Part shown: in pieces, positions 1 through 6,363 of the stretch
How positions within the stretch are numbered: position 1 is the stretch's first letter
Layout: each line of letters starts with the position of its first letter
Assembly: GCA_002773975.1 (NCBI GenBank)
Contig: PEZR01000037.1
Location: 1 to 6,679 of the forward strand
DNA from: Bdellovibrio sp. CG10_big_fil_rev_8_21_14_0_10_47_8
GTDB lineage: Bacteria; Bdellovibrionota; Bdellovibrionia; Bdellovibrionales; Bdellovibrionaceae
Length of the DNA stretch: 6,679 nt
Direction of reading: 5' to 3'
Notes under the pieces: model-generated
What the model was told of the DNA's origin: nothing
Seen by the model: the letters and a program-made list of their open reading frames with translations, nothing else
Database searches by the model: none
Program-made: the position numbers and the translations under genes

Positions 1-612
1 GAGAAAGAAGGCTTCCGTGTCGACCCCACATGGTCATCATCGGCGCGGCCTGATGCCACGAAACGCGAATCTTATAAAAATTTGCCAGCGAAAATTGATG
101 CCGCTATCTATTTGGCAGGGATCAATGCGGTCAGTGAGGCAGAGAATATCACCGATGAAATTTGGGACAAAGTTTTTGATGTGAATCTGAAGGGCGCCCT
201 CTATTTCGCACAGGCTGCGTTCCCGGCCCTGAAGGCAGCCAAGCCCTCTTGTTTTATTTCGATTTCTAGCATCATGGTGACTCATCCCTATCCAAATCGG
301 ATTCCCTATGCGGCCTCAAAGGCTGGGCTCGAGTCATTGACTCGATGTCTGGCAGTTGAGTGGGGAAAACATGGGATTTCGTCTCACACTCTACGTTTGG
401 GACATATCTCTGGACTGATGAAGTCGACGGTGACGAATCCGAAACTTTTGGATGCTGTAAAAAAGAGAATTCCCGCGGGAGAATTGATTCAGACGGACCA
501 AGTAGCAAGTTATATTGCGTGGTTGGCCAAGGGAGGTGCAAAATCAGTCAACGGCACTGTGATTGATTTTGATCCTGCTTACACGATCAATCGTTGGCCT
601 TTGGATGAGTAG
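1..612 (+). CDS. Short-chain dehydrogenase/reductase (SDR), 5' end outside window
   Basis: The reading frame is open from base 1 to a TAG stop, giving 203 residues. The first in-frame TTG (base 82) is internal, because SDR-like sequence continues upstream of it; the true start and the TGxxxGIG cofactor loop lie before the window, probably 30-50 residues away. In window numbering the classical SDR core is visible: LAGIN (about 38-42) in place of the usual NNAG, the structural Asn in NLKG, and a catalytic triad Ser90, Tyr103, Lys107 (YAASK) with the normal 13-residue Ser-Tyr spacing. The usual PG motif after the triad reads RLGHIS, and the C-terminus has DFDPAY where FabG-like enzymes often have a DGG. 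It should be a soluble NAD(P)-dependent oxidoreductase. The substrate is unknown; a sugar or sugar-nucleotide is an inference from the neighbouring operon. It converges on the leftward operon and overlaps its last gene by 26 bases. Confidence 0.9.
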   Translation, partial: EKEGFRVDPTWSSSARPDATKRESYKNLPAKIDAAIYLAGINAVSEAENITDEIWDKVFDVNLKGALYFAQAAFPALKAAKPSCFISISSIMVTHPYPNRIPYAASKAGLESLTRCLAVEWGKHGISSHTLRLGHISGLMKSTVTNPKLLDAVKKRIPAGELIQTDQVASYIAWLAKGGAKSVNGTVIDFDPAYTINRWPLDE

Positions 613-1468
613 AATTCCGATACTTGTTCACCACACTTAAAATCAAGCTGTCCCTGAGGCGATCGGGAATCAGGTTGGTGAGGAGGCTGCGTTTGGCATC
701 TTTTCCAACCAAGTATCTTGTTTTTGGAATTTTTGCGGTCAAAGCATGTTCAATTGCATGGACCACCGTTTCAACGGGCTCGGCACTCTTTGCCAAAATT
801 TTTGCCAGTGTTTGAAAACTTCTCATCATTGATCCATAGTTTTTATTGGCCATGGCCGGAAGATGAGATGGCTCATCATCGGCTTGGGACAGGGATTTTT
901 TCCAAATGGGAGTGTCAATGCTTCCAGGTTCTATCAGGCAGACCTGGATGCCCGTGTTCTTAAGCTCCATTCGCAGACTGTCGCTGATCACTTCCACCCC
1001 ATGTTTCGACGCACAATAGGCCCCCATCAGCGGGGTTACTGTGCGCCCGGCGATGGAACTCATGTTGACGATTCGACCCTGGGATTTTCGAAGTTCCGGC
1101 AAAAAAGTCTGAGTGACCTCGAGAAGTCCGAAGACATTGACGTCAAACTGATGGCGAAAATCTGAGAGTGGCAAATATTCCAAGGGTCCGGGGACTACGA
1201 TTCCCGCATTGTTGATCAGTGCTCGCAGAGATATCTTTCGTTCTTTTAGTTTTTCCAAAACAAATTGACGGGCGGAAAGGATCTGGGCGGGTGAGGTTAC
1301 ATCCAAAATGACTGGGATCATTCTGTCAGCGTCAGTGCTGATAGAATTTTTGAGTTGGATTCCGTCTTCGCTTTTACGAACGCCAGCCAAGACTGTCCAC
1401 CCCAAGTGATGCAATCGAAGGGCCGTTGCAAATCCAATCCCTGTCGAGGCTCCAGTAATCAGGACCAT
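587..1468 (-). CDS. Classical SDR family oxidoreductase, last gene of operon
   Basis: A complete 293-residue classical SDR. The Rossmann cofactor loop TGASTGIG is at residues 5-12, NNAG at 86-89, the structural Asn in DVNVFG at 109-114, the catalytic triad is Ser138, Tyr151 and Lys155 (YCASK), and PG is at 181-182. All key residues are present, so it should be an active NAD(P)-dependent dehydrogenase or reductase. The C-terminal extension after the core (about 190-293) and the overall pattern resemble 17-beta-hydroxysteroid/retinol-dehydrogenase-like SDRs more than FabG, but such labels do not fix the substrate. The ATG shares one base with the stop of the upstream methyltransferase gene (TGATG) and has an AGGA 7 bases before it, which supports this start and translational coupling. 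Its place at the end of a nonulosonate operon suggests oxidation or reduction of a sugar or lipid-linked intermediate (inference). Its last 26 bases are antisense to the end of the opposing SDR gene. Confidence 0.93.
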   Translation of the reverse strand: MVLITGASTGIGFATALRLHHLGWTVLAGVRKSEDGIQLKNSISTDADRMIPVILDVTSPAQILSARQFVLEKLKERKISLRALINNAGIVVPGPLEYLPLSDFRHQFDVNVFGLLEVTQTFLPELRKSQGRIVNMSSIAGRTVTPLMGAYCASKHGVEVISDSLRMELKNTGIQVCLIEPGSIDTPIWKKSLSQADDEPSHLPAMANKNYGSMMRSFQTLAKILAKSAEPVETVVHAIEHALTAKIPKTRYLVGKDAKRSLLTNLIPDRLRDSLILSVVNKYRNSTHPKAND

Positions 1469-2388
1469 CAGGGCTTCCTAAAGATGGCGATTTGAGTTCG
1501 TCCGATCTCAAGCTGAGCCCAGGATTCATAGGTTTTTTCCAACAGATCGGCACCGCCATTTTTTAACAAATTTAGTTCGAAAGCCATTCGTTGTTGATGG
1601 GCCTTCAGCCCCAGGGATCCATCGCGAAGATAATCCATTCCTTGCAAAATAAATTGCTCCATCGGAAAAGCACAAAGAGATTTTTCTGCTTTCAATCCAC
1701 AGGATTCGCCAAGGCGGCGCAGTGATTTTTGATTGAAATAATTCAAATGGTCCGGATAGGCAATATACCACGGCTCATAACCCATTTTCTGAGTTAGCAT
1801 GTTTTGGTAGGCATTGAATTCGTGGGGAGTTTCAACAACAAAAATCCCTCCGGACTTTAGCTTATCAAAGGACCACTGAACAAAATGTTTGGGATCCAGA
1901 AGATGCTCAATCACCAAAGAGCTGTGGATAATGTCAAAGGATTGCGGAGCAATTGAACATTTCTCATAGAGATCCACGTGGACATCGACGCCAAATTTTT
2001 TGCGGCTGTAATCAGCGGCCTTATCTGATGGCTCAATACCCTGAACTTGGGCGCCTCTGGACTTTGCCGCCGCTAAAAAAAATCCGCCAGAGGATCCGAT
2101 GTCCAGAAAGCTTGGGGATGAAGAAGAAATATATTTTTTGAAGATATCAAATCTCCATTTATAGGTCTCAAGCCAGTACTCACTTTCACGTTCCATCTTT
2201 TCCAAGTAATCAGGCTTTTGTTTTTCATAGAAATGATAAGCGTAAAATTGTCCAAGCTCTTCAAGGCTAGGTAGAGGATCCAGATGAGCGTAACCACAAG
2301 TTTCACAATTCATGACTTGCGCTGTGAATTCTTCGCCACTGACTTTTTTAGCTTTTCGTTGCGAGACAATAGGGCCGGTGTGTTTCAT
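1468..2388 (-). CDS. Class I SAM-dependent methyltransferase
   Basis: A 306-residue protein of the Methyltransf_23-like type common in O-antigen and capsule loci. The SAM-binding loop FLDIGSSGGFFL is at residues 94-105, with Asp96 in motif I, and the acidic residue after beta-2 is Glu119 (GIEPS). The post-II/motif IV region is at 151-166 (FDIIHSS...IEHLLDP), and a following beta-strand reads GGIFVVETP (180-188). The N-terminus has a single CxxC pair (Cys28, Cys31) followed by a DPLPS...FY segment, typical of family members that carry a small N-terminal zinc element. The usual first Cys pair is absent, and no in-frame start exists between the upstream stop and this ATG. The start overlaps the GH57 gene stop as ATGA and has a GGAG 8 bases upstream. 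It probably O- or N-methylates a sugar of the glycan made by this locus; the acceptor cannot be read from sequence. Confidence 0.9.
   Translation of the reverse strand: MKHTGPIVSQRKAKKVSGEEFTAQVMNCETCGYAHLDPLPSLEELGQFYAYHFYEKQKPDYLEKMERESEYWLETYKWRFDIFKKYISSSSPSFLDIGSSGGFFLAAAKSRGAQVQGIEPSDKAADYSRKKFGVDVHVDLYEKCSIAPQSFDIIHSSLVIEHLLDPKHFVQWSFDKLKSGGIFVVETPHEFNAYQNMLTQKMGYEPWYIAYPDHLNYFNQKSLRRLGESCGLKAEKSLCAFPMEQFILQGMDYLRDGSLGLKAHQQRMAFELNLLKNGGADLLEKTYESWAQLEIGRTQIAIFRKP
1474..1479 (-). promoter_or_regulatory. Ribosome binding site for the terminal SDR gene
   Basis: On the minus strand this reads AGGAAG and sits within the end of the methyltransferase gene. The AGGA core is 7 bases before the ATG at 1468. 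It supports that ATG as the start of a gene that overlaps the upstream stop by one base. Confidence 0.55.
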
Positions 2389-4328
2389 GGGCGTTTCTCC
2401 AGCTGGTATCGGAAGCGTACAGTTTCATTGGTGAGATCAAAAGGGCCACGACGAGTTTCATCGTACTCCGACACCGAAAAATAAAGACGAAAGAAGCGGC
2501 CTTCACGATCAATTTTATTTTCAATCATTGCCAGGGGGCGAAGTGTTGAGTGTTCCAGAGAGACCGTTAGAACTTGGTCCTTTGTTAGAATTTGAATTTG
2601 GCCTTCGGTCATTCCCAGGCCTTGGGTCGCGGAAACCAGAGAGCTGGCCTGCTGCCCATGATCGAAGTCCACATTCGGAAGCGGCCATGTTTCCATGGTT
2701 TTTCCGCCGAGGTGGGTTCGAAGTTGAATTCCATCTTCCATCATCAGGGGAGTCGCCAGAGTGATAAATCCAAAACGAAGACTCCCCACGGAGAGCTGTG
2801 GAATCTGAAAATGAAATTCTTCCGTCCACTCGGCTCGATCCTTTGGGAAACGCAGAGTTTTATGAATAAAGCCCGTATTGAAGGCCATCTTGGTTTGAAA
2901 ATATCTTTCTGTGTCAGATTCGCAAGCCCTGGTCGGAGACTTTTTGAGGTCAGTGATCTGAGCCTGTCCTGGGAGCTGAAGGACTACATTTCCAGAGTAC
3001 CAGTCCGCGCTCAAATCCATGCGACTGAAGCTGCCCAAACAAAGGCGTCCCAAAAATGCAGCTTTGTTTTTGAGTTGAATTTTTTCAAGGCTCAAGCCCC
3101 GTAGCGGATTGAGCTCGACCTGAAGATGGTCAGTTTCAAAAATCAATTTATCTTGGGCCGGATGGTCCATGGTTGTTTCATTCTTTTCAACCTGCCCAGA
3201 CAGATTTGGAGACGACGGCTTTACATATTTTGTGTGCAACTCGGTCAGTTCACGAAAGAAATCGATCCATCTCTTTTCAGTGATGTGAGTTCTAAAATCT
3301 GACGACCATAGAAAACAAATCTTTCTTCGGGAATCCGGAGTGGTCATGAAGCTGGATTCTAGAAGATCGAAGCACATTTGATTGCTTTTTGCTGAGGACC
3401 GGCCCGAAAGACTCCAGCGTGTGACGTTGTACTTGGGTTGTTTTTTAACAGAGCTGGGCTCTACCAAGTTGGTAATTTCTAGGGGGTTGGTTTGGGGGCG
3501 ATTTTCTGTGAGAGAATGGGAGGGGCGACAGAACTCAAAACCCATCTCTTGCATCAGGCCAAATATTTCAAAGATTCGAGGCCATTCTTGAGAATTTTCT
3601 AGGCTCGGTTCCGTTGCAAAGCGACCGGGTCTGAAATCAAAAATTTCTGCATCATTGCCATAAATGCAAAAACTGTTCGGTCCTGGGTTCTTTGTCATCT
3701 TTTTAAAAAGAGAGTTTAAAAATCCATGGTATTCAGCGGCGACATTTTCTTGATGGACGTATCTCTGAAACCTCTGAAATGCCAACGAGTCGCTCCAGAC
3801 AATATTCATGCTTCGGCCCTGAGTATCCAGAGTTGTCTGCGTAGAAAACGCCCACTGATCTTGCCACTCGAGATGGTTGCCATAGGGGTTGTTCCAGTCG
3901 ATCACAAGATTTTGAATACCTTCATCCAAAAGCGATTCTGCCAAACCCTTGGAGTAGGTCTGTTCGTTGGCCATCCACAGATCTGGAGATCGTCCCAGAA
4001 TTTTTTTGTAGGCGGCGATGCCTTCTTGAATATTGATCTGGTTCAGTTTTGCCGGGACCAGAGAGCCAATGACTTGGCTATAGCCTGAGCCGACAAACTC
4101 GAGCAGGCCTTGTTCCCAACAGGACTTGAGCTCTTGGATCCACTTTGGATCGAGCTCCTGAGCAATTTCCAAGGTGAGGCCTGGTGCTTCGATGCCTGGT
4201 CGAAACCCCTTTTTCGCCAGGTCAATCAGGGGCCAGAAACATTTGGCAATGACTTCGGCTCTTCGATCGATTTCGATCGAAGAGTACATCAGGTTCAAAT
4301 GCCAGATGGAATAGAGGCGAGGTTTCAT
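2385..4328 (-). CDS. GH57-like glycoside hydrolase/glucanotransferase family protein
   Basis: A 647-residue protein close in length to the GH57 4-alpha-glucanotransferases (about 660). The N-terminal (beta/alpha)7-type catalytic region (about 1-300) shows the family's ordered motifs: a first strand SIWHLNLMYSS at 7-17, SGYSQVIGSLVP at 81-92 (second conserved region), LWMANEQTYS at 117-126 with Glu122 as likely nucleophile, then GIQNLVIDW (137-145), and YGNDAEIFDF at 223-232 with Asp226 as likely acid/base. A motif WSSDFRTHITEKRW follows at 341-354. A hydrophilic linker (about 370-392) leads to a beta-rich C-terminal domain (about 393-647), as in long GH57 enzymes. The first motif deviates from the usual HxHxP: only His10 is present, so specificity may be unusual. 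No signal peptide is visible, suggesting a cytoplasmic enzyme. Family knowledge predicts retaining action on alpha-glycosidic bonds; the natural substrate is unknown. Starts and ends overlap neighbours as ATGA, placing it inside the nonulosonate operon. Confidence 0.78.
   Translation of the reverse strand: MKPRLYSIWHLNLMYSSIEIDRRAEVIAKCFWPLIDLAKKGFRPGIEAPGLTLEIAQELDPKWIQELKSCWEQGLLEFVGSGYSQVIGSLVPAKLNQINIQEGIAAYKKILGRSPDLWMANEQTYSKGLAESLLDEGIQNLVIDWNNPYGNHLEWQDQWAFSTQTTLDTQGRSMNIVWSDSLAFQRFQRYVHQENVAAEYHGFLNSLFKKMTKNPGPNSFCIYGNDAEIFDFRPGRFATEPSLENSQEWPRIFEIFGLMQEMGFEFCRPSHSLTENRPQTNPLEITNLVEPSSVKKQPKYNVTRWSLSGRSSAKSNQMCFDLLESSFMTTPDSRRKICFLWSSDFRTHITEKRWIDFFRELTELHTKYVKPSSPNLSGQVEKNETTMDHPAQDKLIFETDHLQVELNPLRGLSLEKIQLKNKAAFLGRLCLGSFSRMDLSADWYSGNVVLQLPGQAQITDLKKSPTRACESDTERYFQTKMAFNTGFIHKTLRFPKDRAEWTEEFHFQIPQLSVGSLRFGFITLATPLMMEDGIQLRTHLGGKTMETWPLPNVDFDHGQQASSLVSATQGLGMTEGQIQILTKDQVLTVSLEHSTLRPLAMIENKIDREGRFFRLYFSVSEYDETRRGPFDLTNETVRFRYQLEKRP
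2397..2400 (-). promoter_or_regulatory. Ribosome binding site for the methyltransferase gene
   Basis: On the minus strand this is GGAG, inside the last codons of the GH57 gene and 8 bases before the ATG at 2388. It supports the ATGA-overlapping start and independent re-initiation. Confidence 0.55.
4259..4284. repeat. Perfect 12-bp inverted repeat, 2-base spacer
   Basis: The arms CTCTTCGATCGA (4259-4270) and TCGATCGAAGAG (4273-4284) are exact reverse complements separated by TT. It lies 45-70 nucleotides into the GH57 coding sequence (codons 15-24) and would form a strong hairpin in the operon mRNA. A perfect 12-bp arm this close-spaced is not expected by chance in a window of this size. There is no U-tract, so it does not look like an intrinsic terminator. 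Its function is unknown. Confidence 0.85.
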
Positions 4329-5185
4329 TCGCGAAACTTTTCTCGCATTTCGAGAAAGGGTCTGAGGCCGTCAGAGGGATCCGCGCGCCAAATACGGTCA
4401 TCAATCTCGCTGGGCGAGGGCTTTTTTTCACCATTCCCGTCGGCCAAGAATCCGTCATTCACGGTTTGAATCACTTGCTTCATGGCCTGTGGCAACCAGC
4501 AGTGTCCAGTTTTAAATTCGTCCCCTTTGCCATCAAGATCCAGATGAAATTCAACAGTGTTGGCTTGGAATTTGTGAATAGCCCGGTAGATCACAGCCGG
4601 CTGTACGGTGTGATCCGACCAACCCATTTTGGCTCCCGTGGCCTTGCGAATGGTCTCAATGGCATTGAGATTGGCATCACGAATTGGCGTGGGATAGCCC
4701 GAGTTGCAATGAAGAAGAGTAATGTCAGTGGCGCCCGCCTTGACCAAAGTTTCATGCGCATCCACGACCTCTTCGAGGGTGGCCATGCCGGTCGAGAGAA
4801 TAACTGGTTTTTTTGTGCGAGCACACTCGCGCAAGAGATCTTTCCAGAGAAGTTCGTAAGAAGCGACTTTGAGAAAATCCACGTAAGGCGCGAGCTCTTC
4901 AACGGCTTTGAGATAAAAAGGGGTGCATGAAAACTGAATTTCTAGACGGCGGCATTCTTTGGTGATTTCAGGAAGAAAAGAAACCGGGAGCTCCCATTGT
5001 TTCCGTTGCCGAATGTCTTCTCGTTTTTTCAGAATTTCTGGAGCAAAAAGTTCATCGACTTTAAACAGCTGAAATTTGACAGAGCCACAGCCAATTTCTT
5101 TGGATGCGCGGACGAATTCAAGACAGCGTTCAAGATCTTGGCTGTGATTGCTAGAGACTTCGGAAATAAAATTGACTGGATTCAT
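4325..5185 (-). CDS. NeuB/PseI-family nonulosonic acid synthase lacking SAF domain
   Basis: A 286-residue TIM-barrel synthase of the NeuB family, which condenses phosphoenolpyruvate with an N-acyl hexosamine to give a nine-carbon sugar acid. Visible family motifs: ISEVSSNHS (7-15, with Glu9 and the NH pair), VKFQLF (36-41), CTPF (87-90), STGMATLEE (131-139), LLHCNSGYPTP (157-167), GWSDHT (188-193) and EFHLDLD (212-218). His192 and His214 match in position and spacing the two metal-binding histidines of sialic acid synthase. Family members are usually about 335-350 residues with a C-terminal SAF (antifreeze-like) domain. Here the protein stops after a KKPSPSEIDDRIWRADPSDG tail (254-273) ending in an Arg-rich stretch, so the SAF domain is missing. 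No SAF-like sequence follows in another frame, because the GH57 gene starts at once, so this is a genuine short form and not a frameshift. It follows pseC directly with an ATGA overlap, suggesting a pseudaminate-type product; legionaminate- or sialate-type substrates are alternatives. Confidence 0.88.
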   Translation of the reverse strand: MNPVNFISEVSSNHSQDLERCLEFVRASKEIGCGSVKFQLFKVDELFAPEILKKREDIRQRKQWELPVSFLPEITKECRRLEIQFSCTPFYLKAVEELAPYVDFLKVASYELLWKDLLRECARTKKPVILSTGMATLEEVVDAHETLVKAGATDITLLHCNSGYPTPIRDANLNAIETIRKATGAKMGWSDHTVQPAVIYRAIHKFQANTVEFHLDLDGKGDEFKTGHCWLPQAMKQVIQTVNDGFLADGNGEKKPSPSEIDDRIWRADPSDGLRPFLEMREKFRE

Positions 5186-6363
5186 GGAGTGCTCTCTTTG
5201 GACAAAGTCGCTGATTGGAAGAAATTTTTTACCTGAGCGATGACAAAATCTTGTTCAGAGTCCGTCATCGCATGAAACATTGGCAGGCTAAGAGCTTTTG
5301 AATAGTATTTATCCATCTGGGGCAGAGAAATCTTGCCGTACTTTTCAATATAGTAGGGCTGTTGATAAATGGGAATATAATGAACCTGACAATATACGCC
5401 TTGAGACTTTAAAAAGTTGTAGAGCTCGGTTCTGCGATCCGTTTGAATGACATAGAGATGATGGGCATGGCGAATCGTGGACTCGGAATTGGGGCATTGA
5501 ATGGGCAGTCCGTGAAATGCCTGAGCGTACTTGGAAGCAATTTGTCGGCGGCGTTGCAGGTTCTTTTCAATGCGTTCAAGTTGTGACGAGCCTAGGGCGC
5601 AAAGAATATCCGGCAGACGGTAATTCATGCCCAAACTTTGCATCTCATAGTACCAGCCTCCATCATTTCGCGTCAGTTCCTTTGGATCTTTGGTGATGCC
5701 ATGAGTGCGCAGATACTTGATCTGATCATAGAGTTTTTGCGAATTGGTGGTAATCATTCCACCCTCAGCAGTCGCTATGTGTTTCACTGGATGAAATGAG
5801 AAGACGGAGAGATCGGCGAATTCGCCGCTACCCGAGCGGTGCCACTGGCCGTCCGAGGTTTGAAAATCCGCGCCGGGCGCATGGCAGGCATCTTCAATTA
5901 GCCACAGGCCATACTGATCTGCGATCTTTCGCAGGCGACGAAAATCCATCGGGTATCCGGCAAAGTCCACGGCAACGACCCCTGCGTAAGTGCCCTTGGG
6001 GGCCGAGCTGAGTTTCTTTTCCAGTAAATCTAAATCCAGGCAGAAGTTGTTCAACTCAATATCGACAAACTCTACATCGCCGCCACAATAGAGAATGCAG
6101 TTCGAAGAAGCGACGAAGGTATTTGGAGTGCAAAGAACTTTTTGTCCAGGACGGACCCCCAAAGCCAGGGCGCAGAGATGCAGGGCCGAGGTCGCATTAT
6201 TGACCGCAACCGCGTACTTGGCCCCAACAAACTTTGCGAAAGCATTTTCAAACTGAGCGACGGCGGGGCCTTGAGTTAAAAAGTCACTTTTAAGTGTGGA
6301 AACCACAGCCTGAATGTCTTCATCAGTGATCTCTTGCCGTCCATAGGGAATCACTGAGCTCAT
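5182..6363 (-). CDS. pseC: UDP-4-amino-4,6-dideoxy-N-acetyl-beta-L-altrosamine transaminase
   Basis: A 393-residue DegT/DnrJ/EryC1 (fold type I) PLP aminotransferase. NNATSALHL (55-63) forms the phosphate-binding loop, IEDACHAPGA (156-165) contains Asp158 that contacts the PLP ring nitrogen, and SFHPVKHIATAEGGM (189-203) contains Lys194, the internal aldimine lysine. The HPVKxIxTxEGG form and GMNYRLPD (245-252) are typical of PseC. Using glutamate it aminates C4 of the keto-sugar made by PseB. Length fits the family (about 375-390). The ATG overlaps the pseB stop as ATGA, which both supports the start and strengthens the PseC call over other sugar aminotransferases. No clear Shine-Dalgarno precedes it, so it probably depends on translation of pseB. 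Other related aminotransferases (for example for bacillosamine-type sugars) remain possible but less likely beside pseB. Confidence 0.92.
   Translation of the reverse strand: MSSVIPYGRQEITDEDIQAVVSTLKSDFLTQGPAVAQFENAFAKFVGAKYAVAVNNATSALHLCALALGVRPGQKVLCTPNTFVASSNCILYCGGDVEFVDIELNNFCLDLDLLEKKLSSAPKGTYAGVVAVDFAGYPMDFRRLRKIADQYGLWLIEDACHAPGADFQTSDGQWHRSGSGEFADLSVFSFHPVKHIATAEGGMITTNSQKLYDQIKYLRTHGITKDPKELTRNDGGWYYEMQSLGMNYRLPDILCALGSSQLERIEKNLQRRRQIASKYAQAFHGLPIQCPNSESTIRHAHHLYVIQTDRRTELYNFLKSQGVYCQVHYIPIYQQPYYIEKYGKISLPQMDKYYSKALSLPMFHAMTDSEQDFVIAQVKNFFQSATLSKESTP

Noticed and set aside
82..84. TTG as the start of the rightward SDR
   Set aside because: The frame stays open to base 1, and the beta-strand before LAGIN begins upstream of this codon; the TTG encodes an internal leucine.
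652..674. Possible hairpin near the convergent gene ends as a terminator
   Set aside because: The stem is only about 5 bp with a long loop and no T-tract, inside the terminal SDR coding region.
2592..3104. 170-codon open frame on the plus strand
   Set aside because: It is fully antisense to the GH57 C-terminal domain and its translation shows no recognisable motif or domain; treated as a shadow frame.
4325..4328. Frameshift separating a SAF domain from the NeuB-like protein
   Set aside because: The GH57 gene begins at the ATGA overlap and its first residues match a GH57 first strand, not a SAF domain, so the short synthase looks genuine.
4654..4670. 7-bp inverted repeat (TCTCAAT / ATTGAGA)
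   Set aside because: Arms of this length with a short spacer are expected a few times by chance in a window of this size, and it lies inside coding sequence.
4466..4930. 154-codon open frame on the plus strand
   Set aside because: It is fully antisense to the NeuB-like gene, which has all the family motifs; no independent coding evidence.
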